From NCBI GenBank assembly GCA_030587505.1, contig JAUQYY010000354.1, positions 1-23,319 of the forward strand: a DNA stretch of 23,319 nt, in the 5' to 3' direction. The DNA is from Candidatus Sigynarchaeota archaeon (GTDB taxonomy: Archaea; Asgardarchaeota; Jordarchaeia; Jordarchaeales; Jordarchaeaceae). The notes under the pieces were generated by a model. That model made no database searches. It saw only the letters and a list, made by a program, of their open reading frames with translations, and was not told where the DNA came from. The translations under genes were made by a program, and so were the position numbers. Positions 15,650 to 22,293 of this stretch are shown in pieces (position 1 is the first letter of the stretch; every line of letters begins with the position of its first letter).

Positions 15650-16429
15650 ATGAACTCCAACGTGGTCATATTTGAAAAACATGATGGAATTGGCAAAATA
15701 ACTTTGAATAGGCCCAAGGCTTTGAACGCGCTAACTATTGAAACCTTTGAGAAATTACGCGAATACTTCATAAAGACCCGCGAAGACGACGAGGTAAAGA
15801 TTCTAGTGTTAACAGGGGCAGGAAGGGCTTTCTCGGCCGGTTTAGATTTTTCATTGCTGGGAAGCACCCTACTGGAAAACCTTTCCAAACTTAGACCTTT
15901 CATTCGGATGATACAGGGAACCATCAACATGCTTGAGTCTATGGAAAAACCTTCGATTGCCGCTATAAACGGTATAGCTCTCGGCGGAGGCACAGAGCTA
16001 GCCTTAGCGTGTGATATCCGAATAGCTTCCGAAGATGCAACTTTCGGCCTACCCGAGGTTTGCTATGGAATCATACCCGACCTCGGCGGAGCCCAGAGAT
16101 TACCCCGCGTGGTGGGTCTCGGCAGAGCAAAAGAGTTGATTCTCACCGGAGACATAATCGATGCGCAGGAGGCTTGGCGTATAGGCCTCGTAAACAAAGT
16201 AGTTCCCAAAGATGAACTTGATAACGCGGTCAAAAAAATGGCGAACAAAATTATGGAGAACGGACCAATAGCCGTCGGATTAGGAAAAATGGTGGCAGAC
16301 AAATCCTTCGACGTTGACCTCAAAACAATACTAGAATACACAGTGTTAGCTCAAGATATCTGCGTCCGGACACAGGACCTAGTCAGTCTGTACAAGAAAA
16401 AACTGGAAAAAATAAAGAAAGAAAAGTAA
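15650..16429 (+). CDS. Enoyl-CoA hydratase/isomerase family protein (crotonase)
   Basis: Acts on acyl-CoA thioesters. The oxyanion-hole segments AFSAGLD (60-66) and IALGGGTELALACDIR (109-124) are intact. Both hydratase acids, E116 and E136 (in GLPEVCYG), are present. D144 in IIPDLGG replaces the usual small residue and lines up with the catalytic aspartate of dienoyl-CoA isomerases, so hydratase and isomerase chemistry are both possible. The end (QDLVSLYKKKLEKIKKEK) lacks the usual EG..AFLEKR.P.F tail. At 259 residues length is normal. The start is the ATG at 15650, with GAGGT upstream. No beta-oxidation partners are adjacent. The pathway is not determined. Confidence 0.9.
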   Translation: MNSNVVIFEKHDGIGKITLNRPKALNALTIETFEKLREYFIKTREDDEVKILVLTGAGRAFSAGLDFSLLGSTLLENLSKLRPFIRMIQGTINMLESMEKPSIAAINGIALGGGTELALACDIRIASEDATFGLPEVCYGIIPDLGGAQRLPRVVGLGRAKELILTGDIIDAQEAWRIGLVNKVVPKDELDNAVKKMANKIMENGPIAVGLGKMVADKSFDVDLKTILEYTVLAQDICVRTQDLVSLYKKKLEKIKKEK

Positions 16430-16458
16430 CCCTCTGCAAGAAAAGCAAACACTTACTT

Positions 16459-16470
16459 TCCCCCTTTTTT
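16459..16470 (+). terminator. T-rich terminator after the crotonase gene
   Basis: A pyrimidine run ending in six Ts lies about 40 nt after the crotonase stop, as in intrinsic archaeal termination. The rest of the gap to 16806 is AT-rich with no convincing gene apart from the small ORF listed next. Confidence 0.4.
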
Positions 16471-16806
16471 AGAGGTGGAAAAAGATACGAAAGTTCTTAG
16501 GGCAATTTTTCCCAAAATAGGTTTTCTCTATGGTATTTAACCATCGACCCAAAGTAGGTGACACATACCCTCATTGCACTGAAATTTTAGACGTATCCTT
16601 TACGCCGCCTGAAAGCTCCTTCGTTTAATTTAATTTCAAACATGAAACGAACCTCTTCATGAAGCTCTCTTGGAACTCGATTCTTACTGTTAATAAAAGT
16701 TTTTTAAAGTTAAGATGACTGATGTCTCATGGACTATCTGAAAACCACAAAAAGATAATAAACACCAAGTGCTATGTTAGAATAGAAAGGGGATGGAGCT
16801 AGGTTC

Positions 16807-16914
16807 ATGTTATGGGATTTACTTATAATAAGCGAAGCTATCAGAAAACTGCTTGATAAAATTCAAAAAAGAAAGAAGAGGAAAAACGGGAAAGACCTAC
16901 CTGAAAAACTTTGA
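16807..16914 (+). CDS. Possible 35-residue basic small protein
   Basis: An ATG at 16807 with GGAG (16794-16797) and AGG just upstream opens a 35-codon frame: MLWDLLIISEAIRKLLDKIQ, then a lysine/arginine-rich tail (KRKKRKNGKDLPEKL). It would be a short amphipathic helix with a basic end. I do not recognise a family, and chance cannot be excluded in a 560-nt region with no other gene. Confidence 0.35.
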   Translation: MLWDLLIISEAIRKLLDKIQKRKKRKNGKDLPEKL

Positions 16915-16992
16915 AACTCTTCTTTTACGAAAAATTATCGAAGAAAAGATATTAATTCTTCTGACCTACTTATAATTCGGAGATGAACACTT

Positions 16993-17250
16993 ATGAGCGA
17001 AATCAGAGTAGGAACGGTTTTCTCGTACTTCAAAAAAGTCGGAGTCGCAGCGGTGAAGCTCGAAGCAGACTTGGCAATCGGCGACACCATTCGCGTAATA
17101 GGCGCCACAACAGATTTCACGCAAAAGGTTGAAAGCATGCAAATTGAAAAAAATCCTGTTGAAAAAGCTGGAGCGGGAGATTCCGTAGGTATTAAAGTAA
17201 AAGACCGCGTCAGACCGAACGACGTAGTCTACAAAATAGTTGAACAATAA
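16993..17250 (+). CDS. Translation elongation factor-like protein (EF-Tu domain 2-like)
   Basis: An 85-residue single beta-barrel of the EF-Tu domain 2 type, with no GTPase domain. It reads EIRVGTVFSYFKKVGVAAVK, then LAIGDTIRVIGATTDFTQKV, ESMQIEKNPVEKAGAGDSVG and KVKDRVRPNDVVYKI, the pattern shared with domain 2 of EF-1A/IF-2 and with stand-alone proteins usually annotated as elongation-factor-like. TATTAATTCTTC and TTATAATT (about 16949-16977) lie upstream. Its function is not established in the family. Confidence 0.85.
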   Translation: MSEIRVGTVFSYFKKVGVAAVKLEADLAIGDTIRVIGATTDFTQKVESMQIEKNPVEKAGAGDSVGIKVKDRVRPNDVVYKIVEQ

Positions 17251-17332
17251 TCAATCATTCTCTGATTTACCTCCTAAAGCGCTCTTTAATTCTCGTCTTC
17301 TTCAACAAGTTTTTCAAATCAGCGGTTCCTCA

Positions 17333-17365
17333 ATTTTTCTCTCCCTTTTTCTTAAACGATTTTTC
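17333..17365 (+). terminator. T-rich terminator region
   Basis: Three T5 tracts in 33 nt, separated by short non-T sequence, follow the elongation-factor-like gene by about 80 nt. This matches the multi-T signals used by archaeal RNA polymerase. Confidence 0.4.
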
Positions 17366-17388
17366 TGGAAATACTGGAAATACTGGAA
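17365..17388 (+). repeat. Short tandem repeat of CTGGAAATA
   Basis: Two exact copies of the 9-mer CTGGAAATA (17365-17382), followed by a partial third copy CTGGAA. Its function is unknown. Confidence 0.5.
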
Positions 17389-17451
17389 GTAATACTTACA
17401 CACGAAATTATTAACCTGTTAAACGATAATTACAACCGTACTACACCCTTA

Positions 17452-17644
17452 GAGAGAGGATGTTTCGAATCCGATGCGGTTCAGATCGAGGTCAATTACG
17501 ACCACACCCAAGAAGGCCCTGACACAAAAGGTCTCTAATCTGACCTCTCTGACCGCCGGACCACCCCCATCGCCCGGGAGTTACTCGTATCATTCACACT
17601 AAGACGCTTTACATACCGGGAAAAGAACTTCAACATCCTCTCTC
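17452..17644. ncRNA. Candidate structured RNA closed by a perfect 13-bp stem
   Basis: GAGAGAGGATGTT (17452-17464) is exactly complementary to AACATCCTCTCTC (17632-17644), closing a 193-nt element. Internal helices can be drawn on either strand: AGGTC-TCTAATCT-GACCT (17529-17546), GGTC/GACC around AATTAC (17490-17503), TGCGGTTCAGA paired with TCTGACCGC with one bulged base, and CCGGG/CCCGG near the 3' side. G+C is higher than in the flanking gaps. No open frame fits. The strand is not known. The element ends 45 nt before radA, so it may be a separate small RNA or a structured radA leader. It lacks the conserved cores of RNase P and SRP RNA that I would expect to recognise. A MITE-like inverted-repeat element is an alternative, but no target duplication is seen. 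Confidence 0.5.
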
Positions 17645-17689
17645 CCAAAACCAAATCAAAAGCTAATTAACCCGTGGAGAATGGTTTAA

Positions 17690-18637
17690 TTGAGCAGCTT
17701 ACTCTCGTTAGAGGATCTCCCCGGAATAGGCCCCGCGATATCCAAAAAGTTAAGTGAGGGCGGGTTTAGAACACCAGAGGCCGTGGCTGTCGCCACACCC
17801 AAAGAATTAGCGGTGGCAGCAGATATAGGCGAGGCTACCGCCACAAGGATTATTGAAGCAGCGAGAGAGAAACTGAATATCGGCTTCATCTCCGCTCAGG
17901 AGTACCTAACCCAAAGAAAAAGCGTATCCCAGATTACGACAGGAACAAAAAATCTGGACCAACTCCTGAGTGGAGGCGTCGAAACCAAAGGGATTACCGA
18001 ATTGTTCGGAGAATTCAGAACAGGTAAAACTCAGATATGTCATCAGCTTTCCGTGACTGTTCAGCTGCCTGAAGAGTTAGGCGGACTGGGCGGGGAAGCC
18101 GTCTACATTGACACCGAAGGAACCTTTAGACCCGAACGCCTAATCTCCATCGCCGAGAGATTCGCACTGGAACCCAAAGAAGTCTTAAAAAATGTTACTT
18201 ACGCCAGAGCCTATAACTCAGATCATCAGCTTTATCTGTCCCAGAACATAGGTGAGATCATTGAGAAGGGCAAAAACGTTAAACTAATTGTTGTAGACAG
18301 CATTATTGGTTACTTCCGATCCGAATACATAGGTCGTGGAATGCTGGCAGAGCGTCAGCAGAAGTTAAACAAGCATCTTCACACCCTGCTTAAGCTTTCT
18401 GAACTATATAACTTGGCTGTGGTTGTCGCAAACCAAGTTATGGCAAAGCCTGATGCTTTCTTTGGGGATCCTACTGCTCCTGTCGGTGGGCACATAGTTG
18501 CTCACAACTGTACCACCAGAATTTACTTACGAAAAAGCAGAGGTAACCAGAGAATAGCCCGCCTTGTTGATAGCCCTTACCTTCCCGAGGGAGAAGTGCT
18601 TTTCATGATAGACGAAGACGGAGTAAAGGACATATAA
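17690..18637 (+). CDS. radA: DNA repair and recombination protein RadA
   Basis: Archaeal RecA/Rad51 recombinase that forms filaments on single-stranded DNA for homologous recombination. The N-terminal helix-hairpin-helix domain covers residues about 5-62 (LPGIGPAISKKL and ADIGEATATRI). It is followed by the FxxA polymerisation motif F66-I-S-A69, Walker A GEFRTGKTQ (107-115), Walker B KLIVVDSIIGYFRSEY (198-213) and the NQVMAKPD region with the L2 loop. At 315 residues it is complete. The start is a TTG at 17690, with GTGGAG about 10 nt upstream. A structured 193-nt element lies just before it. A T-run at about 18722-18729 may terminate it. Confidence 0.97.
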   Translation: MSSLLSLEDLPGIGPAISKKLSEGGFRTPEAVAVATPKELAVAADIGEATATRIIEAAREKLNIGFISAQEYLTQRKSVSQITTGTKNLDQLLSGGVETKGITELFGEFRTGKTQICHQLSVTVQLPEELGGLGGEAVYIDTEGTFRPERLISIAERFALEPKEVLKNVTYARAYNSDHQLYLSQNIGEIIEKGKNVKLIVVDSIIGYFRSEYIGRGMLAERQQKLNKHLHTLLKLSELYNLAVVVANQVMAKPDAFFGDPTAPVGGHIVAHNCTTRIYLRKSRGNQRIARLVDSPYLPEGEVLFMIDEDGVKDI

Positions 18638-18749
18638 TCTCGCCTTTCCATAAAGGGGAAAACCACAACGGATTAAGGAAATAATACTTCGCATATTCGA
18701 AGAACTATTCCCCCCATCAACTCTTTTTGATTCTAATTTCAAGCTCTTT

Positions 18750-18866
18750 TCAATCATCTACTCCCCTGAGTGTTCTTAACAAGCCGCAACACACCTCGAA
18801 GAAGACACTCCTGACGTACTCATTCATTTCAACTTCTTTTCCATTGACAATTACTTTAACTTCCAT
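18750..18866 (-). CDS. Conserved-looking 38-residue small protein
   Basis: The ATG at 18866 is preceded by GAGGTGG at ideal spacing (5 nt). The product reads MEVKVIVNGKEVEMNEYVRS, then VFFEVCCGLLRTLRGVDD. A short beta hairpin (VKVIVNGKEV) followed by one helix (NEYVRSVFFEVCCGLLRTL) resembles a family of tiny archaeal hypothetical proteins I recall with a VNGK...LNEFV...GI..SLKG pattern; this is from memory. The function is unknown. It lies on the same strand as, and 178 nt downstream of, the oxidoreductase beta gene, with hairpins between them, so it is probably transcribed separately. Confidence 0.65.
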   Translation of the reverse strand: MEVKVIVNGKEVEMNEYVRSVFFEVCCGLLRTLRGVDD

Positions 18867-18975
18867 ACTTCCACCTCAAAGTAATTGCATGGTACACAAA
18901 TGCCTTAACTCTCCAACTTTCATTTAACGTTAACCTTAAATTATTCACAAAAAATTTAACATCAAAAGTAATGGG

Positions 18976-19018
18976 ATGGAGGATTTATATCCTCCGTAAC
19001 TTAGAACTCATTGAGTTT
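18976..19018 (-). terminator. Tandem hairpins after the oxidoreductase beta gene
   Basis: ATGGAGGAT-TTA-ATCCTCCGT type hairpin at 18976-18997 (7 perfect pairs GGAGGAT/ATCCTCC with loop TTAT, plus a wobble and an A-T pair), next to AACTC-ATT-GAGTT (19005-19017). On the minus strand they are followed by T-rich sequence (CTTTTGATGTTAAATTTTTT), so termination of the korA-korB transcript is a reasonable reading. Confidence 0.45.
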
Positions 19019-19044
19019 TCTAGAACTAACGTTCGCTGGGCTTT

Positions 19045-19902
19045 TTATGTAAAGCTCCTAATCAAATCTGATATATCTACGTCTTCTATTCTTTGTCTGC
19101 TTAGAGGGACTTTAGATATTTGTGGTAGTCCTTCGTGGTACGTGGGTCTTTCCACCTTGTAGAAGACTCCTATTGGTATCCTGTCCCCCCATTCATAGGC
19201 TTTTTGGAAAGCCTTCATCTTATCGGTGTAATCATGGTTTTCGTCTTCTAGTTTATAGACTCTCTCCCTATAGAACCTGTATGTATTAATACGGTTGAAA
19301 GTCACACACGGCTGAAGCACATCAAGCAAAGCGAATCCCTTATGTCTTATACACTCCTTGATGAGTTCTGTCAGGTGCTCAGGATTGCCCGCGAATCCTC
19401 TAGCTACCATCGACGCATCGCTAGCTAATCCCTGTGCAATGGGATTTATTGGTAACGCTAGCTCTCCAAATGGGGAGGTTTTTGATACGTATCCCTGCTG
19501 ACTGGTTGGCGCCGTTTGACCAGTTGTTAATCCGTAGACCATATTGTTATGGACTATGTACACTATGTCAATGTTCCTTCTACAGGCATGGCTTAGGTGT
19601 CCGATCCCTATGCCGTACGCGTCTCCGTCTCCCGCATGCCCGATGACTGTGAGTTCATGGTTTGCAAGTTTTATGGCGCTAGCAACCGGCAATACTCTTC
19701 CATGAATCACGTAGAAACTGTTTGTATTTACGTAATCCACCATTTTTGCGTGGCAACCTATTCCCGAAACTAACACAACACTCTCTGGCTCCAGGCTCAG
19801 TTCTGCCAACCCCCTCCTTAATGCGGTATAGATTCCGAAGTTTCCACATCCTGGACACCAAGTTATTTTAGCGTATGTTTTTAGCTCTTTCGCCGAAACC
19901 AT
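19045..19902 (-). CDS. korB: 2-oxoacid:ferredoxin oxidoreductase, beta subunit
   Basis: TPP-binding subunit that decarboxylates a 2-oxoacid to acyl-CoA and passes electrons to ferredoxin. Visible: TWCPGCGNFGIYTAL (residues 14-28, cluster-ligand cysteines), SGIGCHAKM, the TPP/Mg motif GDGDAYGIGIGHL followed downstream by HNNMVYGLTTGQ, and a C-terminal LLDVLQPCVTFN segment. At 285 residues it is of normal length. It starts 2 nt after the alpha gene stop codon, so it is translationally coupled. Whether the substrate is 2-oxoglutarate, pyruvate or broad-range 2-oxoacids cannot be told from these motifs; a two-subunit layout with a gamma-alpha fusion is typical of archaeal broad-range enzymes. Confidence 0.94.
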   Translation of the reverse strand: MVSAKELKTYAKITWCPGCGNFGIYTALRRGLAELSLEPESVVLVSGIGCHAKMVDYVNTNSFYVIHGRVLPVASAIKLANHELTVIGHAGDGDAYGIGIGHLSHACRRNIDIVYIVHNNMVYGLTTGQTAPTSQQGYVSKTSPFGELALPINPIAQGLASDASMVARGFAGNPEHLTELIKECIRHKGFALLDVLQPCVTFNRINTYRFYRERVYKLEDENHDYTDKMKAFQKAYEWGDRIPIGVFYKVERPTYHEGLPQISKVPLSRQRIEDVDISDLIRSFT

Positions 19903-19904
19903 TC

Positions 19905-20972
19905 TTACATCACCCCCCTTATTCTATCTGCCAACATCCACGGATTGAAAGGTCTCCCGTCGTACTTCAGAATCTTGTGGTCAACATCTACGAAATTGTT
20001 TTCCCTAATGAGGCTGACAAGCTGAGCGGTCTTATTATTCTCAACAGCAACCGTCCTTTTAGCTGACTCTAGGACCTCTCCAACTTTTTCCTTGGGAAAC
20101 GGAGCCAAATAGATTACTTGAAGATAATTAACCTCAAAATTCTCCTTTTTAAGAATCTTCATGGCTTCAAGTATCGCTCCTTTTGTGGATCCCCATCCAA
20201 TAATCGTCAAGTCCGCGTCCGAGTCTCTGTGAATCTTCACCGTTTCCATTTTTTCGAGTTCCTTGTTAAGAAATTCAAGTTTTCTGAATCTCTTATCATT
20301 CATTAGGGTTGTCAATTCTGGATCCTCAGTTGTGATGCCGAACTCGTCATGCTCATAACTTGAGTACTTTACAATGGCTCCCTTTGTTGATGGTAGAACC
20401 CTTGGAGAAACCCCGTTCTCAGTTATTTTGTATCTCTTATACTCCTCCTCACCTTCGTACTTGTCCCCCACAAACAGCGCCCCTCTCTCTATGGAAACTT
20501 TACTTGTATCAAAGGGGGTTGTCGACTTGTGACTTTCCTGTAAATGTTTATCTGTTATCAGAATGGCGGGGATTTGGTATTTTTCAGCCAGATTAAACGC
20601 TTCTATTGTTTTGTAGAAGCACTCCTCAACATCGCCCGGTGCGATCACTAATCTGGGAAATTCCCCCTGAGAGGCGTGTATCGCGAATCTCAGGTCCCCT
20701 TGAGAGGTGTAAGTTGGCAACCCTGTACTAGGTCCGGGCCTCTGAGCCAGCATTAGCACCGCGTGTGACTCACTCATACCCGCAAGCCCGAATCCCTCCG
20801 TCATTAGGCAGAATCCCCCTCCCGATGTTCCTGTCATCGCTCTAACACCGGCGAAGCAGGCTCCATTCACCATATTGATCGCGGCTAGCTCGCTCTCGGA
20901 CTGCACTACTAAGATATCTTTATCTCTTTGACGAGCCGCAAGATAGTGAAGCAGCGGACTTGCTGGAGTCAT
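19905..20972 (-). CDS. korA: 2-oxoacid:ferredoxin oxidoreductase gamma-alpha fusion, 3' part (alpha domain)
   Basis: This encodes the bulk of the alpha domain: TPASPLLHYLAARQRDKDIL, then VQSESELAAINMVNGACFAG, RAMTGTSGGGFCLMTEGFGL and a C-terminal domain with KVGEVLESAKRTVAVENNKT. The conserved family motif YPITPASP is split: the upstream frame ends ...AAYP and this one begins at M-TPASP. The ATG at 20972-20970 has only GGAG almost touching it, so it is a weak independent start. Removing the 29 nt at 20972-21000 fuses it in frame with the upstream part (spliced CDS complement of 19905..20971 joined to 21001..21682, 582 residues), the normal length for the fused subunit. Read alone it would be a 355-residue alpha subunit lacking its N-terminus. 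Confidence 0.92.
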   Translation of the reverse strand: MTPASPLLHYLAARQRDKDILVVQSESELAAINMVNGACFAGVRAMTGTSGGGFCLMTEGFGLAGMSESHAVLMLAQRPGPSTGLPTYTSQGDLRFAIHASQGEFPRLVIAPGDVEECFYKTIEAFNLAEKYQIPAILITDKHLQESHKSTTPFDTSKVSIERGALFVGDKYEGEEEYKRYKITENGVSPRVLPSTKGAIVKYSSYEHDEFGITTEDPELTTLMNDKRFRKLEFLNKELEKMETVKIHRDSDADLTIIGWGSTKGAILEAMKILKKENFEVNYLQVIYLAPFPKEKVGEVLESAKRTVAVENNKTAQLVSLIRENNFVDVDHKILKYDGRPFNPWMLADRIRGVM

Positions 20973-21000
20973 TCTCCCTGAGCAAATAACATTGCTCAGT
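20972..21000 (-). other. Putative 29-nt BHB-type intron within korA
   Basis: On the sense strand ...TATCC is followed by bulge AAA (21002-21000), a perfect 8-bp hairpin CTGAGCAA-TGTTAT-TTGCTCAG (20999-20978), GGAG (20977-20974), and bulge AAT (20973-20971). ATCC/GGAG gives three Watson-Crick pairs plus an A-G mismatch, with a further U-A pair outside. Cutting after the second base of each bulge joins TAT-CCA-A to TG-ACT-CCA, restoring Y-P-M-T-P in frame. The insert contains an in-frame TGA and its length is not a multiple of three. Confidence 0.72.
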
Positions 21001-21682
21001 TTGGATAGGCCGCATAGAATTTACATCCGGCTTTGATCGCACCCAATCCGATTGCATCACTGCCTGTAATAAACATTTTATTTTTGGCTCTACTTAACAC
21101 CTCTACTTTCCTATCGAAATCATTTTTATAGTTCTGCTCAGCGTATTCATAACCCCTTTTTGCTGCTGCTAGATTTAACTCTAGCCTTTTTTCCTCTTTT
21201 CCAGAGGTTTCCCTGATAAGCTCGTTTACCAACTCCAAATCATAACCAACGAGCGATACAGCCGCCCCAATAGCGACTGTATTTTTCATCACCGGAGGTC
21301 CCTGCAACTCTTTAACTATCCTTCTTAAGGGAACCGAGTAAAGTTTAACATTCTTAACTCCTAACTTTTCCGCGGAAATGTCTATGCTTTCACCATCGTA
21401 AACTATACCCGATCCTTCAACAAGCTCTTGTTTGTGAATGTATATTGTTTCCTCATTTAGTGCCAGAAGAAGATCCGCGTAACCACTATGGGTATACACT
21501 TCACTCGTGTCTACCGTCGCATAATACGCGTTATGCCCGCCTCTTATCAGCGACTGATAGTCAATGGTTCCAAAAACATTCAGTCCGCCTCTGACAAAGC
21601 TCTTACCCAAAATAAAACCGGCAAGGTTTATTCCCGCCCCTGCCTCACCACCAATAACAAACGATAAACTGTTAATTTTCAA
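20996..21682 (-). CDS. korA: 2-oxoacid:ferredoxin oxidoreductase gamma-alpha fusion, 5' part (gamma domain and start of alpha)
   Basis: The gamma domain binds CoA/acyl groups in this family: INSLSFVIGGEAGAGINLAG, IDYQSLIRGGHNAYYATV and VMKNTVAIGAAVSLVG. From about residue 203 the alpha domain begins (MFITGSDAIGLGAIKAGCKF, YAAYP), which shows the frame does not end at a natural subunit boundary. As read, it stops at AAC-TGA right after Y226-P227. The likely product is a spliced 582-residue protein, with this part ending at 21001. The start is a TTG at 21682 with a strong GGGAGGTGG upstream. A 611-nt gap without genes precedes it. Confidence 0.92.
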   Translation of the reverse strand: MKINSLSFVIGGEAGAGINLAGFILGKSFVRGGLNVFGTIDYQSLIRGGHNAYYATVDTSEVYTHSGYADLLLALNEETIYIHKQELVEGSGIVYDGESIDISAEKLGVKNVKLYSVPLRRIVKELQGPPVMKNTVAIGAAVSLVGYDLELVNELIRETSGKEEKRLELNLAAAKRGYEYAEQNYKNDFDRKVEVLSRAKNKMFITGSDAIGLGAIKAGCKFYAAYPN

Positions 21683-22293
21683 TGGTCCACCTCCCTATTT
21701 CATGTTTCACTTTCCGAAAATTTTTTCCTTCCTCTAAGACCAATTTTTCTCCCCCTCTAATTCCCGCACTACACGAAACACCTGATTTCCGATTCGACTT
21801 CCCCTTTTCAAAATTCAATAGTTATTTTTTGCTTCAAATCTGCACGGGAAAACTTAGGACGACAACTTGCTCTAGTTTTCATGTTTCACTACGCTCGATT
21901 TCGTTCTGTAGGGGAGATTTACTAGTTCTTAAGATGAAGGTGCGCTTGAATCTTTTTAAAAGTTAACTGATTTTCTTCATGTGTCGCTGAACATCTAATG
22001 AGAGAGGCTGAACAAAGTAGAATGTAACCTAATTAAACGCAAAGAGTAATAGCTGTCACATAAAAGTATTAACTTTATAGAAGCTTCATTACACTGATTT
22101 TTCCTTTGCGAAATAGTTTTATTTGGATCTAAGAGAATCTAATTTTAGTCAAAATCACTCCAAATATGAAAAATTCTTCTTATACATGTTCTGTTTGATA
22201 GATATTATGGTAGTGTTAAACTCAGCTGATTGCTTTGATTTTATGAAAAACACTCGAATCTTATATTTCAAAGGGACTGAAAGGTGGTACTTT
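21683..22293. other. Long intergenic region with a repeated 14-mer
   Basis: A divergent promoter region between korA (minus) and the VOC gene (plus). The 14-mer TTTCATGTTTCACT occurs at 21698-21711 and again at 21877-21890. Several AT-rich TATA-like stretches exist (for example 22111-22126 and CTTATATTT at 22260-22268). Frames that are open here have compositions unlike the neighbouring genes, and no RNA gene was recognised. Confidence 0.5.

Noticed and set aside
16711..16743. C/D box guide RNA (AGATGA...CTGA)
   Set aside because: The C box is imperfect, and no D'/C' pair or K-turn pairing is present.
17452..17644. RNase P RNA or SRP RNA on either strand
   Set aside because: The length suits a minimal RNase P RNA, but I cannot find the conserved CR-I/CR-V-type cores (GAAAGTCC-like, ACAGAA-like) or the SRP helix 8 tetraloop region.
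20996..21682. korA split caused by a sequencing or assembly error
   Set aside because: The insert is 29 nt with a perfect 8-bp hairpin and bulge geometry that restores the conserved motif exactly; simple indel errors do not produce this.
21682..21966. 94-codon plus-strand open frame
   Set aside because: It starts inside the korA start region, has a low-complexity Phe/Ser/Pro composition, no ribosome binding site and no recognisable family.
22123..22293. 57-residue N-terminal extension of the VOC protein
   Set aside because: The extension is unlike the VOC family, has no ribosome binding site at its start, and GGTGG directly precedes the ATG at 22294.
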